From Spirochaetaceae bacterium (GTDB lineage Bacteria; Spirochaetota; Spirochaetia; Treponematales; Treponemataceae), in contig JAGARR010000011.1 in NCBI GenBank assembly GCA_017622135.1, forward strand, positions 1-64,000: DNA of 64,000 nucleotides, in the 5' to 3' direction. Under the pieces are notes generated by a model. The model was not told the origin of the DNA. It did not search any database and saw only the letters and a list, made by a program, of their open reading frames with translations. Below, in pieces: positions 1 to 6,129 of the stretch (the first letter of the stretch is position 1; each line of letters starts with the position of its first letter). The translations under genes were made by a program, and so were the position numbers.

Positions 1-1
1 C

Positions 2-874
2 AAGCACTACCGGGAGGGGACTCTGGCCCGGTGGCTGAAGGCGTTCAGATACGATGAGCTGGCGGAGCGGGTGGCGGAGCACCGCAACGCCCAGGTGGAG
101 TGCTCCAAGGCAAACCTGCAGGAGGTGTTCCCCCTGTTGGGCATCCCGGTGGAGGAGGCTGCCTTTGCCGAGTACTGTGAAACCACGCTGAGCGACACCT
201 TTGTGTTCTCCGATGCCGACGGCGGCGACCTCAAGACTTACGGACAGGGAGTGTCCATAAAGGACAAGCTGCTTCCCTTCTTCCCCACAGAGGGAGCGGA
301 GGCGGAGCGGCTGAAAGAAGAGCTTGCCCTTTGGGAGGTGACGGAGACGGAGCTGGACGGGGGCAAGGTGCAGGTGAGCTGTGTCAGCGAGGGGCACAGC
401 TTTTCCAGCACCCAGCAGATGGAAAAGGGAGAGGACCTGTACCAGCGGGTATACCAGGTGCTGCGTGTCTGCATGGATATGCCCAAGTACCAGCCCAAGG
501 TGACGGTGGCCATTGGCAAGAGGGGCCCCGGCGGTGGGCTTGTCTTCCACAGCGACGGGCCGAAAGCCTACGAGGTGAGCGAGATGCTGGGAAGACACAA
601 GTGGGAGGAGGCGAAGAAGGTGGCGGAAAACTACCGTGGCGGCGGCTTCAGCGACTGGCGGCTTCCCACCAAGGAGGAGCTGAACCTGGTGTACCAGAAC
701 CTGCGGAAGCCGGGGATAATCACGGGGACGGGGGACGATTGGCACTGGTCGTCGTCCCAGTACCACATCAGCATCGCCTGGGCCCAGCGCTTCGGCGACG
801 GAGGCCAGGTCCCCAACTCCAACCGCTATGAGTATGCGGTTCGTGCCGTTCGGGCTTTTAGCATTGAGGGCTAG
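2..874 (+). CDS. DUF1566/Lcl-type C-terminal domain protein, 5' truncated by window edge
   Basis: The frame is open from base 2, so the gene starts outside the window; the GTG at 71 lies inside the reading frame and is not a convincing start. The N-terminal visible half is charged and helical and I do not recognise it. The last ~100 residues (GGFSDWRLPTKEEL, a WHWSSSQY stretch, AWAQRFGDGG and a final YAVRAVRAF) are typical of the DUF1566/Lcl_C fold, a C-type-lectin-like domain common in surface or secreted proteins. The final ~45 bases are repeated at 2270-2314, showing that the gene's tail was duplicated together with the downstream element. Function beyond the domain call is unknown. Confidence 0.75.
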   Translation, partial: KHYREGTLARWLKAFRYDELAERVAEHRNAQVECSKANLQEVFPLLGIPVEEAAFAEYCETTLSDTFVFSDADGGDLKTYGQGVSIKDKLLPFFPTEGAEAERLKEELALWEVTETELDGGKVQVSCVSEGHSFSSTQQMEKGEDLYQRVYQVLRVCMDMPKYQPKVTVAIGKRGPGGGLVFHSDGPKAYEVSEMLGRHKWEEAKKVAENYRGGGFSDWRLPTKEELNLVYQNLRKPGIITGTGDDWHWSSSQYHISIAWAQRFGDGGQVPNSNRYEYAVRAVRAFSIEG

Positions 875-1073
875 GAACGAGGAGTTGGGGCTGGGCTCTC
901 ATTCCTCGCTCCCAAGTTCTAGGGTCTCGCTTTCCAGGCTCTGCTGCGGTGTTTGCCACAGGTCTTTGGAAAAACGAGCGTTTTTCCTAGGTGCTTTGCC
1001 GTGCCTCGCCGTCCTCTCGGATTTTGCGTAGCAAAATCGAATCCGTGTGGCAATTTCTGTCCGGGTATGGGGT

Positions 1074-1102
1074 TTGACTTTGGGGTGGAGGTGTGGTATA
1101 GT
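1074..1102 (+). promoter_or_regulatory. Sigma70-type promoter of the putative antisense RNA, copy A
   Basis: TTGACT (1074-1079), 17-bp spacer, TATAGT (1097-1102). It is preserved exactly in copy B. It points towards the hairpin at 1150-1183 and the minus-strand peptide gene. Expected start of transcription is near 1109. Confidence 0.7.
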
Positions 1103-1108
1103 GAAAAG

Positions 1109-1190
1109 GAGGAAGGCCCGGCTCCGGGTCGTCTCCACAATGTGCGAACAAGCCGCCACTAGTGTATCGGACTGTGGCGGCTTTATTTCT
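1109..1190 (+). ncRNA. Putative small antisense RNA ending in a hairpin terminator, copy A
   Basis: From the predicted start the transcript would fold into a small stem-loop (CCCG-GCTC-CGGG) and then a 10-bp stem AAGCCGCCAC (1150-1159) / GTGGCGGCTT (1174-1183) followed by TTATTTCTT, a plausible intrinsic terminator. The RNA would be about 80 nt and complementary to the 3' part of the convergent peptide transcript. This is inferred from promoter and hairpin only; the size is approximate. Confidence 0.45.
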
Positions 1191-1285
1191 TACTCTTTGT
1201 CCTTAAGGTACGAAAGAGCGGCAAAAATAGTATTGACTATGTTGGTGGTGCAAGTGACCACTGCAACGATAATTTCCACTATCAT
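1190..1285 (-). CDS. 31-residue hydrophobic peptide, candidate type I toxin, copy A
   Basis: ATG at 1285 reads 31 codons to TAA at 1190. The peptide starts MIVEIIVAVVTC and ends SYLKDKE: one hydrophobic segment of about 25 residues and a short charged tail, the layout of Fst-, Ldr- or TxpA-like type I toxins. A strong AAGGGGG ribosome site (1291-1297) lies 5 nt before the ATG. Compared with copy B there are only three base differences over 96 nt, two silent and one D-to-G, although flanking sequence has diverged much more. It is expressed from its own promoter (1374-1402) and converges on the plus-strand RNA. No family could be confirmed by reading; the toxin role is inference from architecture. 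Confidence 0.6.
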   Translation of the reverse strand: MIVEIIVAVVTCTTNIVNTIFAALSYLKDKE

Positions 1286-1373
1286 GCAAGCCCCCTTCAA
1301 TCCAGTATTCCGGCTAGAAGCCGGTAGAGTCCGGGAGACTGACCGCCTGGAGCCAAGCGCTTCCATTGGGTTC

Positions 1374-1402
1374 AGTATAGCACGGTGTGTTTGTGTGGTA
1401 AA
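1374..1402 (-). promoter_or_regulatory. Promoter of the hydrophobic peptide, copy A
   Basis: On the minus strand: TTTACC (1397-1402), 17-bp spacer, TATACT (1374-1379). It leaves an ~80-nt 5' leader before the peptide ATG. Both boxes and the spacing are identical in copy B. Confidence 0.65.
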
Positions 1403-1524
1403 GTGGAAGCGGCAGTGGGTGCGGCTTGCCTTCCCGCCAAATTTCCAGTTTTCCAGTCAAAATATAAAAAGAAACTTGTAAGGAATATAAAAAAGAAATA
1501 CAATATAGATATACTAGAGGGGCT

Positions 1525-1834
1525 GTGGTGACAATTGTACACGGTAATTATGAATGGGATAGTGACAAAAATGAGATGAACATAAAAAAGCATGGATTAT
1601 CTTTTGAAGAAATCCTTGGTGTGTTCAATGACCCTTTTTTTCATAGAGAAAGTGGATTGGGAGCATTCGACCCTTCAGGAGGAAAGGATTGTTGGTCTTG
1701 GAAATATAAACGGCATCGTTGTCCTGACGACTGTTTTCACTGAGCGAGAAAGAATAAGGATAATTTCTTCTCGCATTGCAACAAAAGAAGAGGAGCTTTT
1801 TTATTATGAGCAACGAAGAAACTTTAACTGCTGA
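1525..1834 (+). pseudogene. brnT: BrnT-type ribonuclease toxin with a +1 frameshift at a T7 run
   Basis: BrnT is the RelE-fold RNase toxin of BrnTA pairs. The first frame, from GTG 1525 or 1528, reads FEWD-like YEWDSDKNEMNIKKHGLSF and then NDPFF. The second frame carries the expected C-terminal half: the EERIVGLG stretch, VVLTTVFTERERIRIISSR and the ATKEEE motif. Removing one T from the run of seven T at 1633-1639 joins them into one normal-length BrnT of about 102 residues. Either the toxin is inactivated, the run is a slippage switch, or the base is a sequencing error. The end overlaps brnA by 29 bp, as is usual. The SD-like AGAGGGG at 1515-1521 favours the GTG starts. Confidence 0.8.
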
Positions 1835-2063
1835 GAAGGTCGCTGAAATCAGGTCAAGGGGAATCGACTTTTCAGATATTCCTGAAATTACAGATTTTTC
1901 TGGATTCAAACCTCGCTATCCCGAATATTTCAAGCCTAAAAGGGAGCAGGTGTCCATCAGATTGAGCAAGTATCTTGTTGATCATTTCAAGTCCATGGGA
2001 AAGGGCTGGCAAACAAAGCTCAATGATTTTTTGATGGATGCTGTAAGCAAAGGCTTGATTTAG
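1806..2063 (+). CDS. brnA: BrnA-type antitoxin
   Basis: An 85-residue antitoxin with the BrnA C-terminal ribbon-helix-helix signature REQVSIRLSKYLVDHFKSMG followed by KGWQTKLNDFL. BrnA binds BrnT and represses its own operon. ATG 1806 is chosen because AGGAG (1791-1795) sits 10 nt upstream; upstream in-frame starts lack this. It overlaps the end of brnT. An intact antitoxin beside a frameshifted toxin is the pattern expected when the toxin has been lost or switched off. AT-rich relative to flanking core genes, which suggests acquisition. Confidence 0.85.
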   Translation: MSNEETLTAEKVAEIRSRGIDFSDIPEITDFSGFKPRYPEYFKPKREQVSIRLSKYLVDHFKSMGKGWQTKLNDFLMDAVSKGLI

Positions 2064-2261
2064 TGGCTGCCATCGTTTTGGTTGAAGCCACATTTAGGGT
2101 AGCGATACCTGACGTATTTTCCCACCCTTCAGGGTGTCCACTCTATTTTTGTGTCTCAATGCTTCTGTCGTGGATGCTCCTGATGTCGTTCACTACATAG
2201 GATTGCTGGTGGCTTGACAATTCCTTTGGTCGGTGCAGGTAGCGGACAGGGATACCTCAGT

Positions 2262-2314
2262 GGTTACGTGAGTATGCAGTCCGTGCCGTTCGGGCTTTTA
2301 GCATAGAGGGCTAG
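2262..2314 (+). pseudogene. Remnant of the DUF1566-domain gene tail
   Basis: Reads YAVRAVRAFSIEG and stop, the same C-terminus as the gene ending at 874. Sequence upstream (about 2200-2262) has only weak similarity to the corresponding part of that gene. It marks the left end of repeat copy B and was probably created when the BrnTA module separated the two copies. Confidence 0.75.
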
Positions 2315-2595
2315 GAACGAGGAGTTGGGGCTGGGGCTCTCATTCCTCGCTCCCAAGTTCTAGGGGCTCGCTTTCCAGGCTCTGCTGCGGTGTTTGTCAC
2401 AGGTCTTTGGAAAAACGAGCGTTTTTCCGAAAATCTAACGATTTTCCTAGGTGCGTTGCCGTGCCTCGCCGTCCTCTCGGATTTTGCGTAGCAAAATCGA
2501 ATCTGGCCTTGCAGCCAGTTCTGCGTGGAAGTGATTAAAATGGTGGCTCACGCCACCTGCGAATCTGAGTGGCAATTTCTGTCCGGGTATGGGGT

Positions 2596-2624
2596 TTGAC
2601 TTTGGGGTGGAGGTGTGGTATAGT
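2596..2624 (+). promoter_or_regulatory. Sigma70-type promoter of the putative antisense RNA, copy B
   Basis: TTGACT (2596-2601), 17 bp, TATAGT (2619-2624), identical to copy A. Confidence 0.7.
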
Positions 2625-2630
2625 GAAAAG

Positions 2631-2710
2631 GAGGAAGGCCCGGCTCCGGGTCGTCTCCACTGTGGTTTATAACCGCCAGCAGATTAGGGACTCTGGCGGT
2701 TACTTTTTAC
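2631..2710 (+). ncRNA. Putative small antisense RNA, copy B
   Basis: Same layout as copy A. The terminator-like stem is TAACCGCCAG (2670-2679) / CTGGCGGTTA (2693-2702) followed by CTTTTTAC. Three of its ten base pairs differ from copy A on both sides at once, keeping the pairing. Ends are approximate. Confidence 0.45.
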
Positions 2711-2802
2711 TCTTTGCCTTTAAGGTACGAAAGAGCAGCAAAAATAGTATTGACTATGTTGGTGGTGCAAGTGACCACTGCAACGATAATTTCCACTATC
2801 AT
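2707..2802 (-). CDS. 31-residue hydrophobic peptide, candidate type I toxin, copy B
   Basis: ATG 2802 to TAA 2707, nearly identical to the peptide at 1190-1285, with the tail SYLKGKE in place of SYLKDKE. The AAGGGGG ribosome site is at 2808-2814, again 5 nt before the ATG. One predicted membrane helix. Conservation of the coding stretch and start signals, against a diverged background, argues that this is a translated gene. Toxin function is inferred, not shown. Confidence 0.6.
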   Translation of the reverse strand: MIVEIIVAVVTCTTNIVNTIFAALSYLKGKE

Positions 2803-2970
2803 GCAAGCCCCCTTCAATCCAATATTCCGGCTAGAAGCCGGTAGAGTTTCGGGAGATAGGGAGCGACGGCCTAAAGGCCGGAAAATCGCGATATATTGAG
2901 CGATTTTAGCGAGTCTCGGTTGAGCCCCTGCGAAACCGTAGCCTGGAGCCGAGCGCTTCCATTGGATTTC

Positions 2971-2999
2971 AGTATAGCATGGTGTGTTTGTGTGGTAAA
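2971..2999 (-). promoter_or_regulatory. Promoter of the hydrophobic peptide, copy B
   Basis: Minus strand TTTACC (2994-2999), 17 bp, TATACT (2971-2976). The leader to the peptide is about 85 nt longer than in copy A because of an inserted block. Confidence 0.65.
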
Positions 3000-3045
3000 G
3001 TGGGAGTGGCGGCAGCGGCAGTGGGGGTGGCTTGCCTTCCCGCCA

Positions 3046-3084
3046 AATTTCCAGTGGAAATCAATCCAATTTCCACTGGAAATT
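3046..3084. repeat. Paired-palindrome hairpin element 1
   Basis: A perfect 16-bp inverted repeat, AATTTCCAGTGGAAAT (3046-3061) and its complement (3069-3084), with a 7-nt spacer CAATCCA. Each arm is itself nearly palindromic (TTTCC-N3-GGAAA). Confidence 0.8.
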
Positions 3085-3114
3085 CCTCCAAAATCCAGTA
3101 CAAATTGGGGGGTA

Positions 3115-3149
3115 TTTCCACAGGAAATGCATCCAATTTCCTGTGGAAA
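3115..3149. repeat. Paired-palindrome hairpin element 2
   Basis: A perfect 14-bp inverted repeat, TTTCCACAGGAAAT (3115-3128) and its complement (3136-3149), with a 7-nt spacer GCATCCA. Same design as the element at 3046-3084 and very like the hairpin at 44846-44874. It lies just past the stop of the minus-strand gene at 3166, so it may also end that transcript. Confidence 0.8.
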
Positions 3150-3165
3150 ATTTCTCCGTGGTACC

Positions 3166-3411
3166 CTAGATGAACTTGTCTATCATGTCCGACACAAGCT
3201 CGCCGGTGAACTGCATCCGCAGGTGTTCCGGTATTTCGGGGGTGTTCAGGTTGATACCCTCGGGAATCCGCAGCAGGTTCGTGTTGCCGGTCCGCTTGTC
3301 CGTGATAGCCACCCATTCGACTCCGCTCACTCCCTCCATGACGCTGGCCTTGTAGTTTTTTTCCCTGCATGCCGCCTGATATGTCCTGTAGGGTGGAATT
3401 ATGCGCACCAT
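3166..3411 (-). CDS. Uncharacterised 81-residue protein
   Basis: Start ATG 3411 is preferred over 3438 because AGGAGG (complement at 3417-3422) lies 5 nt upstream. The protein begins MVRIIPPYRTYQAAC and has a compact mixed alpha/beta composition with no membrane segment or signal peptide. I do not recognise a family. It lies between the repeat region and an Rpn-type nuclease gene on the same strand; the 109-bp gap to that gene makes an operon possible but not evident. Confidence 0.5.
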   Translation of the reverse strand: MVRIIPPYRTYQAACREKNYKASVMEGVSGVEWVAITDKRTGNTNLLRIPEGINLNTPEIPEHLRMQFTGELVSDMIDKFI

Positions 3412-3520
3412 CTTGTCCTCCTGTCGATACTCTCCCATTCTACTACAGGCACTGTCCCATGGAGTGACACAAGGAAAAGAAATGATGGAATTTTTTTCAG
3501 AAATAAATTCGGCGCTGGTG

Positions 3521-4357
3521 CTAGCCGATGAGTTTTAGAACAATCTCCATCGGAAGCCCAGTACACAGGGCAACTTTTTCTGGAGCATCGCCGTAATCGA
3601 GCATGCTCCTTGCCGTCTCCAGCTTGTTCTGGTAGGCACCCCGTTCCAGCCCGATGGAAATGCCTTCCTCATACCCCTCGTCGTAGCCGTCATATCGTGC
3701 ATCTGCCATCTTTACAGCCCAAGTCATGTAGTGCCTCCTTTCCAGCGAGTTGTTTTTCAAGGTGGTGATGCTCTCTGAGATGGTTCGAGCCAGCTCGGAT
3801 TCCACCACACCTTCCTGTAGGTAATGATAAAAGGCCTGGAGCTTCTGGTCAAGGCTATCTAGATGATTTGCGGTGGCGTTCAAGAAGATTCGGAGGGAGC
3901 CGTCCTGCAGCTTGAGTGTAGGGTCTTCATCGCAGGTGTACTGGAAGGTGTAGCGGGGGAGGTCTCTGTCGAAAGGATTGAATGTGCAGATGAAGATGAG
4001 GATGTTGTCCGGCAAATTCCGATACTTGGCTCCTGTTGGTGTGGTGCTTACGTCTGCCACGCTCTGGTAGTAGCGGCTGCGTTTGGGAAGCTCCTTCTTG
4101 TGGCCAGTCTGCATTTCCACCGTGATGATACGGTTGTCATCCCGCAGGAATACGTCCATGATGATTCGCATGGAGTCGAGGTCGGTCTTGTGCTCGTCCT
4201 GGGCTGAAAGGTAGTGAATTTTCCCAATCCGCACCCCAAGAATCAGCTCCACCACCTGGCGGCAAATGTTCTCGTCGTGCATCACCCGGGAGAAGATGAA
4301 GTCGTCGGTGAAGGTGAGGCGCTCCCACTGCTTTTGCAGCTCTGCTTCTGTCAGCAT
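3521..4357 (-). CDS. Rpn-family PD-(D/E)XK nuclease/transposase-like protein
   Basis: 278 residues of the Rpn/PDDEXK_2 family, DNA endonucleases linked to recombination, many of them in accessory regions. The N-terminus LTFTDDFIFSRVMHDENICR, the catalytic-type pair MDVFLRDDNR and ITVEMQ, and the YYQSVADV segment match the family core. The C-terminal half is helical and acidic (YDEGYEEGISIG), as is typical. GGAGGA lies 3 nt before ATG 4357. Rpn proteins are often multicopy and fast evolving; whether this copy cuts DNA cannot be told from sequence alone. Confidence 0.85.
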   Translation of the reverse strand: MLTEAELQKQWERLTFTDDFIFSRVMHDENICRQVVELILGVRIGKIHYLSAQDEHKTDLDSMRIIMDVFLRDDNRIITVEMQTGHKKELPKRSRYYQSVADVSTTPTGAKYRNLPDNILIFICTFNPFDRDLPRYTFQYTCDEDPTLKLQDGSLRIFLNATANHLDSLDQKLQAFYHYLQEGVVESELARTISESITTLKNNSLERRHYMTWAVKMADARYDGYDEGYEEGISIGLERGAYQNKLETARSMLDYGDAPEKVALCTGLPMEIVLKLIG

Positions 4358-4450
4358 TGTTCCTCCGTTGCTTTGGGTCTCATATATATTGTAGGTGCTG
4401 GGAGGGTGTTTTTATGCGTTTTTGTAAAAAAAGTGGATTTTTTTTCATCA

Positions 4451-4465
4451 TGACATTTTATGTCA
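4451..4465. promoter_or_regulatory. Operator-like palindrome TGACAT-TTT-ATGTCA
   Basis: A perfect 6-3-6 inverted repeat 12 bp upstream of a TATACT box (4478-4483), in front of the small gene at 4530. Position across the -35 region suggests a repressor or activator site. The regulator is unknown. Confidence 0.5.
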
Positions 4466-4529
4466 GGTGTATGGGGCTATACTGGAATGGTATCGTTGGT
4501 ACAGATGGAATTTCTTTTTGGAGGAAGTT

Positions 4530-4766
4530 ATGGTTGGAAAAATTATTCGCAATTGTGCTATCGGAATGGGAGTGGTTGTGGGCTACCAGGTGTTTTCAAT
4601 CCTTACGGAGGACAACCCCAAGGTGCAGGTGGTGAAGGATAACATTCTGCGGACGGGTCAGGACTTTGTCCGCAACTGCGGCGAGGTGGGGCGGTCGGTG
4701 GTGAACTTGTTTTGCGGGGAGGATGAGGACGTGGTTGAAAAGGTGGTGGCCCCTGATTTTGTCTAA
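4530..4766 (+). CDS. Small uncharacterised protein with an N-terminal hydrophobic helix
   Basis: 78 residues from ATG 4530, which has GGAGGA 4 nt upstream; the longer upstream frame has no ribosome site. Residues 2-25 form a hydrophobic glycine-containing segment (IIRNCAIGMGVVVGYQVF), and the rest is charged and acidic at the end. It is probably a small membrane-anchored protein. Preceded by a TATACT box and the palindrome at 4451-4465, so it may be a regulated gene. Family not recognised. Confidence 0.55.
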   Translation: MVGKIIRNCAIGMGVVVGYQVFSILTEDNPKVQVVKDNILRTGQDFVRNCGEVGRSVVNLFCGEDEDVVEKVVAPDFV

Positions 4767-4770
4767 TCCT

Positions 4771-5076
4771 ATGAAATCGGTGGCACCTGCAGGGACACAG
4801 CCCTGGCTCATAGTTACCCAGCGCTCGAAAGGGGACGGCTCATCGGAAACTGGGCTGGAGCTGCTCTGTGTGCTGCCGGAAGCCTCCGTCGGGATGGATG
4901 TCCAGCGCCAGCAGCTTGATTTTGCCAGAGGACTGGCAGAGACCCTGCAGGGAAGCCTGCACATTGTGGAACGGCAACTGTACTATGACTTGGAGCCTGA
5001 CCTGGATCCTGCTGAGGTGGACTGCCAGGTGGCGGAGGCTGTCCGCGCATTTCTTGGCGGTTCCTTCGCTCCATAA
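4771..5076 (+). CDS. Hypothetical 101-residue protein
   Basis: Open frame from ATG 4771, 4 bp after the previous gene. No good ribosome site is visible, so it may be translationally coupled. Codon third positions are GC-rich like neighbouring genes, which supports coding. It has no recognisable domain: a central LELLCVLPEASVGMD and an acidic YYDLEPDLDPAEVD stretch. It may be a real small gene or the relic of a longer one. Confidence 0.4.
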   Translation: MKSVAPAGTQPWLIVTQRSKGDGSSETGLELLCVLPEASVGMDVQRQQLDFARGLAETLQGSLHIVERQLYYDLEPDLDPAEVDCQVAEAVRAFLGGSFAP

Positions 5077-5167
5077 ATTGTACCGAGGCAAAATATCTTC
5101 AATTTGTTCTATATCTCCTGCAATCTCATGGTATACTGTAGGAAGTTGCTTTGAAAGGAGGATTCCC

Positions 5168-6034
5168 ATGGGGAGAGCGGAAAATATCATTGTCTTTGAG
5201 GATACAGTGGAGCGGTGCAGGGACAGCCAGCGGCTGATGGAGAGCATCAGGGAGAGCTGTGACAGCCAAGTGGTGGTGCTGGAGTCTGCTGAGGTTCCCG
5301 ATGGCAGGAGGATAGCCCAGGAGCAGCCTCGGTTTTCCCAGCCTGCCCAGCTGGTGCTTACCAAGGAGCGGACCTTCCAGGCTGCAGAAAAGTACGTCCG
5401 CAACCCCCTCTATCAGGACAAAAGGATTTGTGTCTTGAATTTTGCCTCTTCCATGAATCCTGGTGGTGGGGTTGTCCGTGGAGCCAGTGCCCAGGAGGAG
5501 AGTCTGTGTCGCTGCTCAACCCTCTACTTTTGCCTTGATGCGGTGCGTGATACATTTTATCTCCCCCATCGGAATGGGCTTTCCTTCCTCCACAATGACG
5601 ATGTGATCTACACTCCGAGGGTGACGGTCTTCAAAAGTGATGCGGCAAAACCAAGGCCCCTGGCGGAAAAGGATTGGTACCAGGTGGACGTGATTTCCTG
5701 TGCCGCTCCCAATCTCCGCAGCTATTTTGGTCATCTGCTGGATGATTTGGGGGAGATGAACCCTCCCGCCATAGAAGGGGCTCAGTTGGCGGCAATCCAT
5801 ACCCAGCGGCTGAGGAGAATCCTTGATGTGGCGGTGCAGCAGGAGGTGGATGTGCTGGTGCTGGGAGCCTTCGGGTGCGGTGCCTTCATGAACGATCCCC
5901 ATGTGGTGGCTCCAGTGATGGTGGAGCTTGCACGGGAGTATGCTTCCTGCTTCCAAACAATCGAATTCGCCGTCTATTGTTCCCGGTGGGAGCGGGAAAA
6001 CTACCATGCCTTTCAGCAGGCCCTGGAAAGCTGA
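5168..6034 (+). CDS. TIGR02452-type microbial PARG-like macrodomain protein
   Basis: 288 residues. The family is related to poly(ADP-ribose) glycohydrolase and other macrodomains that remove ADP-ribose. The PARG-type signature is visible near residues 96-110 as NPGGGVVRGASAQEE, with GGG and the catalytic-type QEE, and a second loop LGAFGCGAFMNDP matches the ligand-binding C-terminal part. ATG 5168 follows GAAAGGAGG with good spacing; the longer frame upstream is non-coding. Stands alone with its own terminator at 6048-6089. Substrate in this organism is unknown; NAD metabolism, ADP-ribose signalling or phage conflict are all possible. Confidence 0.85.
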   Translation: MGRAENIIVFEDTVERCRDSQRLMESIRESCDSQVVVLESAEVPDGRRIAQEQPRFSQPAQLVLTKERTFQAAEKYVRNPLYQDKRICVLNFASSMNPGGGVVRGASAQEESLCRCSTLYFCLDAVRDTFYLPHRNGLSFLHNDDVIYTPRVTVFKSDAAKPRPLAEKDWYQVDVISCAAPNLRSYFGHLLDDLGEMNPPAIEGAQLAAIHTQRLRRILDVAVQQEVDVLVLGAFGCGAFMNDPHVVAPVMVELAREYASCFQTIEFAVYCSRWERENYHAFQQALES

Positions 6035-6047
6035 GCGGAAAAGGAGA

Positions 6048-6089
6048 AGGCCGAGTCCCTTCCTGTAGTTGAAGGGGAAGACTCGGCCT
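6048..6089. terminator. Hairpin between convergent genes
   Basis: A 10-bp stem AGGCCGAGTC (6048-6057) / GACTCGGCCT (6080-6089), between the convergent PARG-like and trpB2 genes. Probably a shared terminator, although U-tracts are weak. Confidence 0.65.
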
Positions 6090-6129
6090 GATTATTCACC
6101 ATGGCCTGGGTGCAAGGCCCTGCCACATC

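Larger units (their letters stand above)
830..1448. repeat. Long direct repeat, copy A
   Basis: About 620 bp that recurs, with insertions and substitutions, at 2270-3054. It begins inside the 3' end of the DUF1566 gene and ends at the sequence CGCCAAATTTCCAG. It contains a plus-strand promoter, a hairpin, a minus-strand 31-codon ORF and a minus-strand promoter. The two copies flank the BrnTA genes. Confidence 0.9.
2270..3054. repeat. Long direct repeat, copy B
   Basis: Second copy of the element at 830-1448. It has two extra blocks, one near 2507-2567 before the plus promoter and one near 2853-2938 in the peptide leader. Promoters, hairpin, ribosome site and peptide ORF are all preserved. 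Confidence 0.9.

Noticed and set aside
1047-1481. A 144-codon plus-strand ORF across repeat copy A
   Set aside because: It runs antisense to the hydrophobic peptide gene and through the hairpin. Copy B breaks the frame, while the minus-strand peptide is conserved.
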